Below are positions 21,409-33,650 of a DNA stretch of 64,000 nt, in pieces (the stretch's first letter is position 1; each line of letters starts with the position of its first letter). Under the pieces are notes generated by a model. It made no database searches. It saw only the letters and a list, made by a program, of their open reading frames with translations, and had not been told where the DNA came from. This DNA comes from Purpureocillium takamizusanense (lineage: Eukaryota; Ascomycota; Sordariomycetes; Hypocreales; Ophiocordycipitaceae). Where the stretch lies: positions 816,001 to 880,000 of the forward strand of contig NC_063079.1 of the NCBI RefSeq assembly GCF_022605165.1, written 5' to 3'. The translations under genes were made by a program, and so were the position numbers.

Positions 21409-22832
21409 TCACTGGGCATGGGTCAGAGTCTCCCAGCCCACAAACAGAGTATTCGCGCCCGCCGGCCTGTGCTTCATGGTAAAGCCGCCCGACCACGGCA
21501 TGTCGAACTCGCGGCCCATGGCGTTCCAGCCCGGCTCCGTCACGTCCTCGAGGTGGAGCGCGAGCTTCCCGCCGCAGAGCCACGACGGCACCGGGGCGGC
21601 CCCGCCGTTGGGGTCGTACTTTGTCTGGAACTCGAGCGCGTACCGCAGGCGCGTGCCGACCTCTTCCTTGTAGAGGTCGCGCCCCTGGATCTTGGACGTC
21701 TCGATGATGTGCGAGACAGACGCGATGCCGTACCCCGTGTGGGTGAGGTCTCGGCAGATCTCCATGGCGATGCCGTCCTCGAGCCCGCGTGCGATTTGCC
21801 CATCCCACCACCAGTTTTGCTTCTCGTCGGTCATGCCTGCGGGCTTGACGGGGCGTGGTCCGTCTCTGTTTGCGAATGAGCGTGGGTTTCCCCCCCGTCC
21901 ATGGTTAGCTATTGTGGTTTTTCTCAGGTCGGAGGCAGCATCTGATTCTGGCCTACCCCCGGGCGTTTGGCGGGGACGTACGTCTTGAGATAGAAATATT
22001 GCGCTGCGCTCCTGAGGAAGCGCTTCATGGTGGCATCGTACGTGGCCTTGTCGTCGAGGAAGACTGCAATGCCGATGGCGGCCTCGTTCAAGACTATACG
22101 TGCATAAGCCTAGTCAGAACACGCATATATAACGCCGTGAATTCCACCAGAGACAAGGATACCTGCGTGCCGCCTAAGAAAGACACATAACATACCGAGC
22201 TCCCAGTTGTTGGGATTCCTGGACCCGTTCTTCACCAAGGGGAGATACACCTTCCGAAGCATGTCCCCAAAGGCAGCCACGTCGGCGCTCTTCCACCCCG
22301 CGTCGGTGTACCGTATGATCTCCCCCGCGCGCACCCAGTCCGCCGCCGCCCACGCCGCCTGCAGGGGCGCGTTGGAGTTGGTGTGCGCCTTGACCGTCTG
22401 CGCCCAGGCGTTCATGAAGCCGATGGCGCGGTCGGCCCTGGCCCTGTCCCCGGTGGCCGCCCACATGAGGGCGTTGGCGTACGCGGCCATGGCGTCGGCC
22501 CTCTCGTCGCGACACCCGACGTCGGGCGTCGAGTACGGCCCGCACTCGACCGTCGGGTACGGCGTCGGCTTGGCCCGCGTGGCGAACTCGTGCTTCTCCA
22601 GGGCGGCGTAGGCGGCCGCCCACGGCTGCTCTGCGTTGCCGACCTTGGACGCCATGAGGTCGAGGCGCGCCTGGTCGACGAATATGCCCGGGTGTTTGAA
22701 GACGGCGCGCTTCGCTGTATCGTCGGCTTCGACGGTCTTGGTGGGAGGGGGGATGTTGGGCTGCGGTGCGGCTTGGACGGTCGCCATGGACGTGATGGCC
22801 GCGAGGGCTGGGAGGCTCATGGATAACTTCAT
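21409..22832 (-). CDS. Secreted alginate-lyase-family (alpha/alpha-barrel) protein
   Basis: Three exons (22196-22832, 21982-22093, 21409-21865) join in phase, giving 401 residues. A signal peptide (MKLSMSLPALAAITSMATVQA) is followed by the fold typical of the Alginate_lyase/chondroitin AC lyase group: HPGIFVDQARLDLM, repeated Trp/Ala helices, AADWVRAGEIIRYTDAGW, GSRNPNNWEL with its Asn-Trp motif, EAAIGIAVFLDD, GMTDEKQNWWWDGQIARGLED and TGYGIASVSHIIETSKIQG. Members cleave or bind uronic-acid polysaccharides outside the cell; the substrate here is unknown. TATAAA lies about 130 bases upstream. A second, more distant member is at 33651-34940. Assigned by motif; activity is inferred. Confidence 0.8.
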
Positions 22833-24130
22833 GATGACCTAGCGTCTGGTGTTTGCTTGGAAGGTGCCCGAGACGCCCACGCCAGGCCTCAGAGATACAG
22901 AGTCTTGGATTCTTCTCCGTGATTCTCGGCACAGAGAAGAATCAGTATGGGAAATGGCCAATTTATAGGAAAAAGGCCTCGCACCTTGATGACACTACGC
23001 TACTGCGCTACCACGCTCACTGTCAGTCGTCTCTCTCGCATGCGAGCCGGGCTCCTAGCCCGGTCCTTGTCCGTGTTCACTCAGACGAGACATCTCTTCG
23101 CTTGCATTGACTCTGTGCGGCAGCAAATAGGTCGGCACTCGCCTGCAACGTGGGCGGTCTAAGCCAGTCGTGGACTATGCGCCGGCCTCGCGCCCCGTCG
23201 GTGGCCAACGGGGTGATAGCGTCTACGATTGATAAACCCCTCCTGAGTCCTGCCCCTCCCCTCCCTGTCTGTCCGTTTTCCACGTCGTCTTGTTTGTGAT
23301 GAGCACCTACTACTAGCGGCCGCACGCGGCGGTCCGCTGCGCCTCCGGCACTTACGCTTACGCCGGGCAACAGGGGTCATGCCGGGGAACGGGGGCGATG
23401 CGGGAACAAACCCCGGAAGCTCTCCCGCGCGCGTTAGTAGTAGTACAATAATACTACCACGTTTCGCAAGTGTGGCGCTTTTTCGTCCGAACCATTGATC
23501 AGGATGGGATGGATGGGATGCGTGCCTGGCTCGTATCCAGGGTCTCGGGACGAAGAGCCCGTATGTACTACTACGGTCCGGGCATGCGGAGGATTGCATG
23601 TGATGCCAACGATGCATCCCGCAATGTTACATGACATGGGACGATTTAAACGACGGGCGTCGTGGTGCGGGCAGCCGTTGTATCTGATGTGGAGGAGAGG
23701 GCCGCGGGATGGCCGCATGGCGCCGCGGTTCCCGTTTTGTGATTGCGAACGTTTCGTCAGGGGAGATTTCACACTTCGGACATATGGAAAGAAAAGGACT
23801 AGGGGACGAATCTTGGATTCTCGAAGCGCGCAATCGTCTCACAGGGGTAACGTCATGCGTCTTCCGCTATCGCTTGGCATATTGTCATTGACATGTCCAC
23901 ACTCAAGAGTCAGGATCAAGACCATCATCGTCGCCAGAGCCGGCGACGATTTATTATTAAAATAGAATGATCTACTTGTCACTAAAAAGGCCATAAAATA
24001 CGAGTATTCTTGACACTTGGCTTGTAGCAGCCGGCCTCTTACGACTCGACTGCACGGGACATCGTTGCCATCAACGTGCTCCATCCAGGCAAGGCGATCC
24101 CGTGCCGTGTCTGGCATGCGTGTATAAGCT
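22833..24130. other. Intergenic, no gene seen
   Basis: Promoter side of the lyase gene at left and 3' flank of the decayed subtilisin at right. Open frames here are short or lack ATG and show no motif. Confidence 0.5.
22962..22967 (-). promoter_or_regulatory. TATA box of the alginate-lyase-like gene
   Basis: The minus strand reads CCTATAAATTGG about 130 bases before the ATG at 22832. Confidence 0.5.
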
Positions 24131-25203
24131 TTAGTGGCCCAGGTTGGCCATCAGGTTCGGAGCTCCTTGCAGGGGACCCCGGACGACACCCTGGCCAGCG
24201 TTCTGGAGTAGATGATGGGCGACGGCGTCAGGGCCGTGGATGTCGTCGACCGACATGGCGTACAGGGCCATGCCGGCCACGTGGGGGCAGGCCATTGAGG
24301 TGCCCGAGTTGAGCTTGCCATCCATGTCATTGGCGTTGCTGGCCGATATGATATTGTCGCCCGGGGCGAAGGTATTTACGATGGGGCCAAAGTTGGAGCC
24401 CCCGCCATTTGGCCAGTTGGTGACAATCTCCCAATTGTTGTTGACGGCGCCGACGCTGAAGGCGTGAGGCGCAGAGGCGGGCAAGTAGTTCCTCGCGTCA
24501 TGCTTGTCGTTGCCGGCAGCGACGACGCTCAGGACGCCGTGAGTGTCGTGGCCGCTTGTGTCACTCTTGTCACCCTCAAACCCAGTCCAGGCGTGCACTG
24601 CGCGACCCTTAAAGTCGCGGTGGGTGGTGCGGATGCCGCTGTCGACGATGTAGGCGAAGGTGCCCTCGCCGGCCTTCGAGTCGTACACATACATACTCGA
24701 CGGGAGGGCCGCGCTTACGGTGGCTGATGGCACCAAGGCCCCAGGGTGACGGCTTCTGCATCATGAGCCCTCGCGCCTCCAAGGTGCTTTTGTCTTCCTC
24801 GAGGGACCACATCATGTCCTCTTCGACGTACGCAACCTGGACGTTTGTTTCCAATGTCAGTATAGTACTACCTATACCGCTCGCAGGAGGGTCGTTGGGC
24901 GGGGGAGACGTACATCAGCACTGGACATGATCTTGGCAATGGTACCATTATCGAAGTGGCCAGAATACCCATGGAAGCCTTGCTCGTGTACTGATACTTG
25001 ACGCCCGCGAATTCAGCCTTTTCAGTGCTGCGGGCGTGAATGCCGTTCACCCACGACATATGGGCGTCGGTGGCCACGTTGTCCTTGAGCTTGACGATGT
25101 AGCTCCCCTTGATGACATCGGCAGTAGGGTTGCCTTCGACGGGCGCGGCGACGGCCAAGGAGGCGAGGGCCGCCGTAGCGGTGACGACAGACTTGAAGAA
25201 CAT
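24131..25203 (-). pseudogene. Decayed subtilisin-like serine protease (proteinase K / PR1 type)
   Basis: The start at 25203 gives a signal peptide (MFFKSVVTATAALASLAVAAP) and an I9 propeptide (GSYIVKLKDN...). A normal 77-base intron (24837-24913) separates it from VAYVEED and the mature start SPWGLGAISHRK. The peptidase S8 core keeps Asp in YIVDSGI, His in GHDTHGV, Asn in VVAAGND and Ser in GTSMACPHVAG, and ends normally at 24131. Three lesions are seen: a one-base frameshift in the propeptide near 24980-24990; a second near 24700-24725 between the SHRK segment and YVYDSKAGEG; and an in-frame loss of about 80 residues near 24530, where His is followed almost at once by VVAAGN. The lost part normally carries the SLGG substrate-binding strand. 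TATAAA at 25297-25302 remains. The gene cannot make an active protease. In insect- and nematode-infecting fungi, relatives degrade cuticle. Confidence 0.85.
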
Positions 25204-28133
25204 GGCCGAGCGACTGGATGAAGAGGGCGTCCAAGTGAGTCTGCGTTGCGCTTGAGTGTCAACGCCATTGTAGGTTTCTCGTGGACGGCCTCGGGCTTTA
25301 TACTTGGAGATCGGATCCGTAACGCGGCCGTATCGACTTGGCAGAATGGTCTGAGCCATCTGCCTTACTGCTCAGTTGTCGGTCCTCGAGGCGATCGTCC
25401 ACGAGTTCCGACCGTGATGTCGCTCCGGAGGTGCCGGACCGGACAGGCAAGCATATGGGTACGCCTGTGAGCCTCACCCAATGAATTAGGCAGACGACAT
25501 CGCAAGACGGGCTGTGTAGCTCCGGAGAAAGCCATCTAGGCCCATCGGTTCAATCACAAGACGGGCTCTCGGAGTGAGGTTGAAGATGGACCAGGCCTCT
25601 ACCTATTGGAGCGGTGAGGTCAATCGAGAAGATGTCAGAAAAACGATCAACGAGTCCGGGAATGAAAATGGGCTGTGCCGATCCCCGAGACAGCGGATCC
25701 TGCCGAGCGCGACTTTGTCCAGGAGGCAGCCAACTAAGTGGTTGGCAGTTGAAGGACAGCTACGCATACTCTCGAGTAAGCGGAGTTGCGAAATGCGACT
25801 TCATCTCACGATGTTATGGAGCGGTTCAACGTGCAGTATCGGAGCGGCTGGGTATCAAATGCTATGATGGCACGCACGCACGTGCAGATTCGTCGTTTGA
25901 TCGGTATAGTCGGCATCATCATGCCCTATACCGAGCCGGACATGGCATTGCTCCTTTCCGACTTCGAAATCAAGACATGGAGCTGAAGAAGCTGCCGGCA
26001 GGGACACTTCCAGTCTGCGACACGCAGTTTCTTGCCATGACTCTACTAAGCAGTCCATTGCTGCTGCCACCGAGATCGCGAAAGGCCAAGGGCATGGACG
26101 AGATCCTATCCGCGCAGACATAGTGTCATGCTCGGACATAGCCTGGCCGTGACGTTCTTGTTCACATAGTCTGACAGCTGGCTGTTGTCTGCCGCCGCCG
26201 CCGCCGCCGCCTATTGCTGAGGCATATCCACTTTGTTACCTTTGATGGTTCCGTCGCGCACGGACAAGCCAAGGGTTCATGAGTTGCCAGGCGGCATCCG
26301 CGCCGAACAACCAGAATCATTGACGGTTAGGCCTAGAAGACGGGGATCACGAATAGTCGCCAGTTGAACGCCAATGTGTCTCATGGCGCAACCTAACGAA
26401 CAGGCTTTCAAATGCTTGCAGAACCGCAATCGCACCAAGAAGTCAATATACGGAGCAGTGGGAACCTGCTGACGATGCCCTTGCGCCAAGGGGAAAATGT
26501 GATGGCCTGCATCCCTCGGCGTGGTGTTTACCGCCGCTTACATGACAATGAGCCCGCTGATGGAGTCGGCACTCGGCACCGTCGCCACGTGCGCAACAAA
26601 ACATGCGAGTGATTTCCGGGGGATTGTTGCCACGGGGCGAGCACGTTTTTGCTTCTCGAATCCATCACAAGTCGATAACTAGCAAGCGGGATTCCGACGG
26701 TTGCCGCAGTGAGGCAATATACAGAAAAGCGGTCCGGCGGGCTGGCTTGTCGCTATCAGTCAGAGCTGCAAAAGAATGGCAGTCTATGGTCACTCACAGC
26801 AAGGCGCAAGCTCCGATTACTGTACGGGAAGTGGCGGCCCCAACCTAGTATGTGTGTACGTACGTACTCCGTACCACAATGGAGGTGAAGTCCCGTCCAA
26901 ATTAACTGTTGCCGCCATGACTCCTTGGGGGTGTGGAGATGCCACGAGAAAGAGATGATTGCTTTGATGCTTGGCGGTCGAGGTTGCGACGTCGGACGCT
27001 CGGCGACGGGGTCACGGGCTGTCATGCTTGGATATGACAACCTTGAACCCCGCTAATAATCGCAAACGGCTATGGTCAATATCGGTTCGCCACGAGGTCT
27101 GCGTGACGCTTGATGGAAGCCAAGCATCGCTCCATTTTGCTGGGTAGGAAGGATATAGGGTACTTCGTAGGTTGGAAGCAGAGGGTCGGGGAGAAGCAAA
27201 GGGAGAGAAACAAAAGCGGCAGTCCGGCGTGAATGTGAAGGAGAAAAGATGTTTCCTTCTTGCAAGTCGAGCTGAGCCGTGCGCTGTTTGGGACTTCGAT
27301 ACGTAGTGACGTACCTCAAGATTCGCAGCTTTTTCCCCGGGCTCGGCACTTGACTGCCCCGAACAGGGGCGGGAATAAGCGTCGCCTGCCCCCGGCGTCA
27401 CCTGATTTTGGGTACTGCGCCCCATCGTGGGGAGACTCTTGCAAGCGCTAGGTCGCTTCCGTGGCGCAGCAGCAGCAACAGTAGCCTCGAGAAGCATCTG
27501 TCCATCATTCCAGCCACTGGCCGCGCGCTGCAACAAGCCAACCACCAGCCACCGCCAAGCCACCGCGCCTCTCAGTCAGCAGCAGCTCAACGAGCGTCGC
27601 GCGGCGAGCGTTATTAGGGGGTTAGGAGGCAGATTGGTAATACGTCACCACCAAAATCTGGCGACGCATCGTCAGCGCCCGCCGTCCGTCCGCCGCCGAG
27701 CTGAACTAAACCTCCGTCACGGTTGGTGCTTCTCCGCGCTTCCACAAGCGCACTCCGTAGCATACTATATAACAAGGCCTGCGGTGGCGCAACCTCCTAC
27801 GTGCTCTCGCCCGCATTTGTTGAAACGAGAACCGGACCTTGCATCTTCGATCTCTCCCCTCTCACTGGGAAGCGTAACCTCCACTGCAGCCACAGAGACC
27901 CCAGTCCACTATTACCCCCTCGCCCGGCAGTGCGCTCGCTGCATTTGTCATCGCCAGGGCCTCAACTTATATCGAGACACACGCACGACTCGCGCACGCC
28001 ACTGCGTCAACATCAGCGTCAGCGTCAGCAGTCACCGCCGTTACTATTGAGAAACGACAGCGACGTCCAAAGTAGGAACAGAAACAACACCGACATCGTC
28101 CCGGTTGTCGTCACCGCGACCGCCGCCACCATC
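25204..28133. other. Long intergenic, no gene seen
   Basis: Almost 3 kb between the decayed subtilisin and the WLM gene. Frames at 25574-26139 and 27012-27563 show no motif or coherent splicing. A short GCC-type triplet run lies at 26190-26212. The last 450 bases are an open frame running into the WLM gene and are probably leader or promoter. Confidence 0.5.
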
Positions 28134-29291
28134 ATGGCAGACGAGAGCCAGCCAACAACACCACCATCACCGGCAGCGCCCACCACGCCATCCGCTGCCG
28201 GTGGTTTCCTCACCATCGTCGTCTCCCACCGCAAGCACAACTACACCTTTGAGCTGCCCGACGATGCCACCGTCGCAGACCTCTTCGACGACGTGGCCGC
28301 CACCCTCGACATCCCCGCCTGCCACCAAAAGATGCTCGTCCCCCGCGGTCCCCTCCTCAAGATGCCCTTCAAGGACCCGGCCATGACCCTGCACTCGCTG
28401 CAGGGCAAGACGCTCACCCTCATGGGCACCCCCGCCGCCGAGGTCCAGGCCGTCAACACAATGGCCGACCGCGTCGCCCGTCGCAATGCCGCCCGCGCCG
28501 CCGCCCATCGCGCAAAGGCAGCAGCAGCACGCCACCACAGCAACCACAAGCCGCGCTCCGTCGTCACCACTACTTCCGCCGACGACGCCCGGTACACCTT
28601 CCTCCAGGTCCGGCCCCTCGACGGCCTGCCCCGCCCGGACCGCAGCCTCGCCCTGCTCCACCGCCTCAAAGAGGATCCGGGCATCCGCGCCGCCATGCGC
28701 AAGCACCGCTTCGTCGTCTCCCTGCTCACCGAGATGGAGCCTCTCGCCCACACCCAGACGTCCCACGAGGGCACCTCGCGCACCCTCGGGCTCAACCGCA
28801 ACCGCGGCGAGGTCATCGAGCTGCGCCTCCGCACCGACGCCCACGACGGCTACCGCGACTACAAGACCATCCGCAAGACGCTGTGCCACGAGCTCGCCCA
28901 CAACGTCCACGGGCCCCACGACCGCAACTTCTGGGACCTGTGCCACCAGATTGAGCGCGAGGTCGATGCCGCCGACTGGAAGACGGGCGGCCGCACCATC
29001 AGCGGGGACACGTCACGGTACACCATCTCGGGCCAGGGCCGGCACGTCTACGACGAGGACGAGGACGAGGGCGGCTGGACGGGAGGCGAATTTGTGCTCG
29101 GCGGGGTGAGCAGCAGCAGCAGCAGCGCCGCCGCCGCCGCCGAGGAACCCGGCATGAGCAGGAGAGAGGTGCTCGCGCAGGCGGCCCTCGAGCGCCAGCG
29201 CAAAGAGACGGGCGCCGAGCGCAAGGCCTGCGACGCCCTCGCCAAGGGCTGGCGGCCGTGTCAGCGGCCAAACCCCGACGAGACCAAGTGA
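28134..29291 (+). CDS. Ubiquitin-like plus WLM-domain metalloprotease (Wss1-like)
   Basis: Single exon, 385 residues. Residues about 22-105 form a ubiquitin-like domain (FLTIVVSHRKHNYTFELPD, VADLFDDVAATLDIP, LHSLQGKTLTLMGTP). A basic Ala/Arg/His linker follows, then the WLM domain with the zinc site HELAHNVHGPHD at about 252-263, preceded by LGLNRNRGEVIELRLR and followed by NFWDLCHQIER. WLM proteases such as Wss1 and SPRTN relatives act on SUMO/ubiquitin-marked DNA-protein crosslinks in the nucleus. The C-terminus is low-complexity (Asp/Glu, Ser, Ala runs) with an Arg-rich end. The frame stays open from 27723, but the ATG at 28134, right after ACCATC, gives the natural N-terminus. Confidence 0.88.
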   Translation: MADESQPTTPPSPAAPTTPSAAGGFLTIVVSHRKHNYTFELPDDATVADLFDDVAATLDIPACHQKMLVPRGPLLKMPFKDPAMTLHSLQGKTLTLMGTPAAEVQAVNTMADRVARRNAARAAAHRAKAAAARHHSNHKPRSVVTTTSADDARYTFLQVRPLDGLPRPDRSLALLHRLKEDPGIRAAMRKHRFVVSLLTEMEPLAHTQTSHEGTSRTLGLNRNRGEVIELRLRTDAHDGYRDYKTIRKTLCHELAHNVHGPHDRNFWDLCHQIEREVDAADWKTGGRTISGDTSRYTISGQGRHVYDEDEDEGGWTGGEFVLGGVSSSSSSAAAAAEEPGMSRREVLAQAALERQRKETGAERKACDALAKGWRPCQRPNPDETK

Positions 29292-29619
29292 TCAGAGGGC
29301 GGGCCCAGGAAGTACTCATGATGGCGTTGTATCTGCATTTTATGGGAATTTTTTTTGTTTTTCTCGCAGCATTGCGTGGAGTTTTCGATTTGGATCAGGA
29401 CATGTTGGGAAGCATGGGAGCATTAGTAGTAGCGAACGACTGTCTGTGTCTGTTCTTTTTTACCCAGCATGGTACAGCGCAGGGTCTTGATTTCATTAGC
29501 GTAGCTACAAACACATTGGATCTGATTTCATGATGGCTCTGATTGACTACTTATATATGCACACAGGTTCAAACACGATGCCGTGGCACTATATTTGTAC
29601 AAGACAGACATACACCCCA

Positions 29620-29650
<31 letters not shown>

Positions 29651-29739
29651 CCTCACTCGCATAAGTGTCCCACTCTGTGACCACCCCCGTCATGCAATCT
29701 CCCTCTCTTTTTTGTTTCCCCCTCTTCAGAGGCGCCGAC
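29292..29739. other. Convergent intergenic with a CACG microsatellite
   Basis: 3' flanks of the WLM and nitrilase genes. A perfect ACGC tetranucleotide run lies at about 29620-29650. T-rich tracts nearby suit 3' ends. Confidence 0.6.
29620..29650. repeat. (ACGC)n microsatellite
   Basis: About seven tandem copies of the 4-base unit in the 3' flank between two convergent genes. Confidence 0.9.
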
Positions 29740-31361
29740 TCAATAAGGCAGCGGATCCAAGTCCAGCCCCCGGACCGTCAGCGTAAACGAGTCGTTGCGC
29801 GAGTAGCTCCCCGCGGCGTCGAGGTCGAGCCGCCCGCGGATGCAGTCGCGCAGGTCAATGTCCGCGTAGATGATGCCCTCGTCGTCCTCCCACTGCGGGC
29901 CGGCGAGCACGTCGCCAAACGGCGAGACGATGCACGAGCCGCCGCGCGAGGAGAAGGAGGTACTGCCGCCGCTTCCTCCTCCTGTCATCGTTGTCGTGCC
30001 GTTTGTCGCCGTCGTCGTTGTCAGCGTGGCGCTGCTCGTGCCGTTGACGTGTTTCGCGCCGGCGCCGTTTAGATCGCCAGCGACGGCATCGTCGTTGTCA
30101 TCTGCGTCGCAGCATAGGACAATCTCGTTGCCGTCTTCGTCAAAGACGGACTTGCGGCGCTTGTGCTGTGGGTGGTGTCGCTGCTGCGGGCTGGTGCTGG
30201 TGCTGGAGCTGCTGTGGGGGAGGGCGATTTCGAAGCCCTCCTCGGTGATGGTGGAGTTTCTCCTCGCCGCCGGCGGTGGCGGGACACGATGCGTCTGCGC
30301 GTGGCTGGCCTGCTGCTGCTGCTGCTGCTGCTGCTGAGAGGAGGGAGGGCCATCGGCGGAGCGCACACACATGTTGCTGCTCACGACGAAGCAGCGCCCC
30401 TCGACGCCGACGGTGCGCATGAGCCCGAGCCAGGCGTCGCGGCCGTCGGCCGTGGGCGCCAGGTAGAGGTTGACGTTTTGCGCGTACAGGCTCTGGCGCA
30501 GCAGCGGCATGTAGTTTTCCCAGCAGATGGCGGCGGCGAGGTTGACGCGGACGCCGCGGAGGGTGGTGCTGACGGCGCGGAGGGTCGCGGGCGAGCCCTG
30601 GGCCCAGACGAGGCGCTCGGTGCCGGTCTGTTGATTTGCATGGTACGAATCAGCATCATGTTTTGTGTGCAGCTACTCATCTCTTTCTCTTGTCTGTGTC
30701 GTTGTACGCGGGTAGGCGGACGGGTGGAGGAGAGTCGGAGGAGAGATGATGATGGGGATGGATGGATGGATGGAGGAGCGAGAGGAAAGGGTTGGTTGAC
30801 ACTTACGGGCAAGACTTTGCGCCGCTTGCCAATGATGCCCTCGCGCGGGCACACGTAGACGACGGCGCAATACAGGCTCCCGCCGGCCTTTTCGATGAGG
30901 CCCGTGACGACGAAGACGCCCGTGTCGCGGGCGATGCGCTCCAGCTCCTCCCTCGTGCCGTCGCCCCTCGCCGGCGGCAGTGACGCACCACCACTAGTAG
31001 TAGCAGCATCATCCACCACCGCCGTCTTGGGGTCCCTTGCGGCGACGGAGGCCAACTCACGGCGCACCCAGCGGTCGCCGGCGCCGGCGCCTCCCTCGCC
31101 GACCGTGTCGCCGAGGTCGACGGCGGCGTCGTAGTAGCGGGCGTACTCGTCGCGGCCGGCGGCGCTGCGGTCGCCGACGACGCAGCCAAAGGCGCTGCCG
31201 CGCGGGTACCCGCCGATGTAGGCCTCGGGCAGGAGCAGCAGGTCGGCGGGGGCGGCGCGCCGGGCGAGGGCCTCTAGGTGGGCGAGGGTGGCGGCGCGGG
31301 AGGGGCCCGTGGCGGGGGAGGCCGTGGCGACGCGGATCGTCGTCGTTGTCGTGGAGGCCAT
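29740..31361 (-). CDS. Nitrilase-superfamily carbon-nitrogen hydrolase with a large insert
   Basis: Two exons (30807-31361, 29740-30627) flank a 179-base intron; the product is 480 residues against about 320-360 for usual fungal nitrilases. The catalytic triad is visible: Glu46 in LLLPEAYIGGYPRG, Lys in GKRRKVLP and Cys in AICWENYMPLLR, all in expected order. This fits hydrolysis of nitriles or, for relatives, amides or cyanide; the substrate is not predictable. Between SNMCVR and GGSCIVSPFGDVLAGP sits an insert of about 110 residues: a run of nine or ten Gln, a basic/Ser stretch, an acidic segment and Thr/Gly repeats. It replaces a short surface loop and looks disordered. The intron is longer than its neighbours but has normal ends. 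Cytosolic, no signal peptide. Confidence 0.88.
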
Positions 31362-33650
31362 TGTGGTGGTGATGGCGATGATGCTGCTGTTGCTGCGGGC
31401 GGAGGGAGGTAGAGTAGGACAACGAGGGGGTGTTTCTGGCGTTGTCGCTGTTGAAGCGCGGCTGGACGGTTGCTCTCCTCGCGATGGGGGGGAGCTGCCC
31501 GGGTAGCTGGCTGGTGACGATGGAAGCCGGGCAGGCTGGCTGGGTAGGTGGCTGTCTGGTGCTTGAGTCCTGCCGGACGGGAGGGCGGACTGCGCGGGTC
31601 CAGGCGTCTCGCTTATACGAGTGACAGACAGAGGACCTCACGAGAGCACTCGGCAAGCTGAGAAGGCGGATGAAGATGAGGGGAAGAAGGCCCAGGAGAG
31701 GGGGATGTGGGGGAGGAGAAGAAGGACGACGAGCAACAAAGTGGATGGGGATGAGGGGGAGGGATGCAGGTGGTGGTGTTGGAGGGGTCGAGAGTTGAAA
31801 ACGGTACTGCATAGTTACCGCTAAACATGCCTACCTAGTACCAATAAAGTAGAATCGTGAACCTTAATGGATGGACGACTACGGGGCAGAGGGCGCAGCT
31901 TCTGCGATGCAGATTGAACAGCATGTAGGTCGTCGTCGCGCCCTTGACAACATGAAGGCCCCGATCCGACATGCTAATAACTTCAGTAACAGTGGGATGC
32001 GATGCACTCCCGACAACTTACAACAAGCAAGCATAGTATTACAACGTTATATCGTACCTGCAGTCCATGTCCTCCCCCCACGCACTTGGACGGATCCCGA
32101 ATCGACACGACTGAGGCTTGGCCCCATCCGGACGGCTTCATGCCAACTTAATCACCCCTCCCCCAACTCACACTTGTTGGGTCGAGAGAGGGAGGAGGAG
32201 GACAGCTGCCCAATGTCAATGCCGAGTTCCCAGCCCCGAATTTGGATTCCATGATTTCCCCTCCTACGTGTCGGCGCAGCACTGGATACTTAGTCATGTA
32301 CGAATACTTTACTTGACCATCAAAAAAGGGACCCTTGGACGTAGGATAGCCGGTTCTTTATCTAGTAGCTAACTTACCTAACCACGGCGGGAAGGAACCT
32401 TAGTTAGTTGGCTGTTCCCCGCAGCGGCCCGCGGCGGGGTCGACAGGTTGGCGGCAGTACGTAGCTGCAGCACTGCCCGTCCATGCTCTGCCAGCCCCCA
32501 CTGAAGAAGAGCAGTTACAGGGGAAGGCAACCTATAACCATGTATGTGATGGACGGCCATGTGGTTGAGAGCCGAGGGCGGGTTTGCAAGTCATGCATAC
32601 ATAGTGCGGTGTCACTCATCCGAGTCTCATCAGCAGCCGCAACGTGCCATGCGCCGGCGCTACATTTCGGCAAAAAGCAACAAGCGAGTCCGCACATTTT
32701 TCAACTGATGAAATGAAATAACTAGGCTCTCGACGACGACCGTCCTCCCGCTGCAACTGCTGCTCCGCCCTGGGGACATTCACATCAGAGCACGTTGAAT
32801 CCATAAGCACCTATCTAGACACCTGCAGGCGGCCATCTTCCAGAGTTTGAGAAATCTTGTCCACTGTCTCCAGTTGGCAGATGGGACATCATCTTCCAGA
32901 CCACGTCTCTTCAATATCCTGTTCATCCCTTGTCCTGGAAGTAGGAATGCCTTGAGGAACGAAGTTCCGAAAGGATTTCTATGGGCCAGTTTTTACATCC
33001 TTCAGGTGGTTGAGAGACCAGTTTTTGAAGCTTCATTCCTATTAGCCCAATGGACAATCTACCGGCGTTTTCTCTGCTATCACAACTACGTAAAGACAGA
33101 CCACGGTTTCCCCCTTCCCCTTCCCCTAAGGCCAGGGCCGGAGCTATTGCCTGTCCCTCTAAGCTAGCTCAGTGGCCAGAGACCCGTGCTGATGTCAGGA
33201 CCGCTGAGGACTTCGTTCCTCAAGGTCTCCATCTGCCGTCGGAGGTTGGTTGGTCTAGTCATATCAATGGGTGTGGACTATGTATGATCCTACGTCGCCG
33301 CTCCGAATCCAGAAGGGCACCGTGCCGAGGGGAGTTGTTTGTAAAGCGGTGTACATGGATGATGATGAATGATGAACGACTGTTTGCATGCGCCTAAACA
33401 GACGGCGGGGGAGTGATAAGAACAGCTGCGGATGAATATGCTCAAGACAGATGCCATGATTCTAGACACGGACACCGGCGCCGACACTCGTTTTCTCTCT
33501 CTCTGTCGCCAATTTCTCTCCTCCATCTTCCCTTTATCGAACCCCCCTTCTCTCTATCTCCCCCTTCCTTCCTTCCTCCCCTCCCGTTACCCCCCTGCCT
33601 GGCACATAGCAAAAGCGAGAACGCGCACACACACACACACCGTCCAGCCC
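31362..33650. other. Intergenic, no gene seen; weak tRNA-like and inverted-repeat traces
   Basis: The left part is the nitrilase promoter, with CT/AG-rich tracts. Inverted copies of CCTTGAGGAACGAAGT lie at about 32950 and 33210, and a TAGCTCAGTGGC string resembling a tRNA A box is at 33165-33176. Pyrimidine-rich tracts (33495-33600) and a short CA run (33627-33641) precede the 3' end of the next gene. Confidence 0.5.

Noticed and set aside
27723..28133. N-terminal extension of the WLM protein by 137 codons.
   Set aside because: Ser/Arg/Pro-rich and unlike the family; the ATG at 28134 gives the conserved start.
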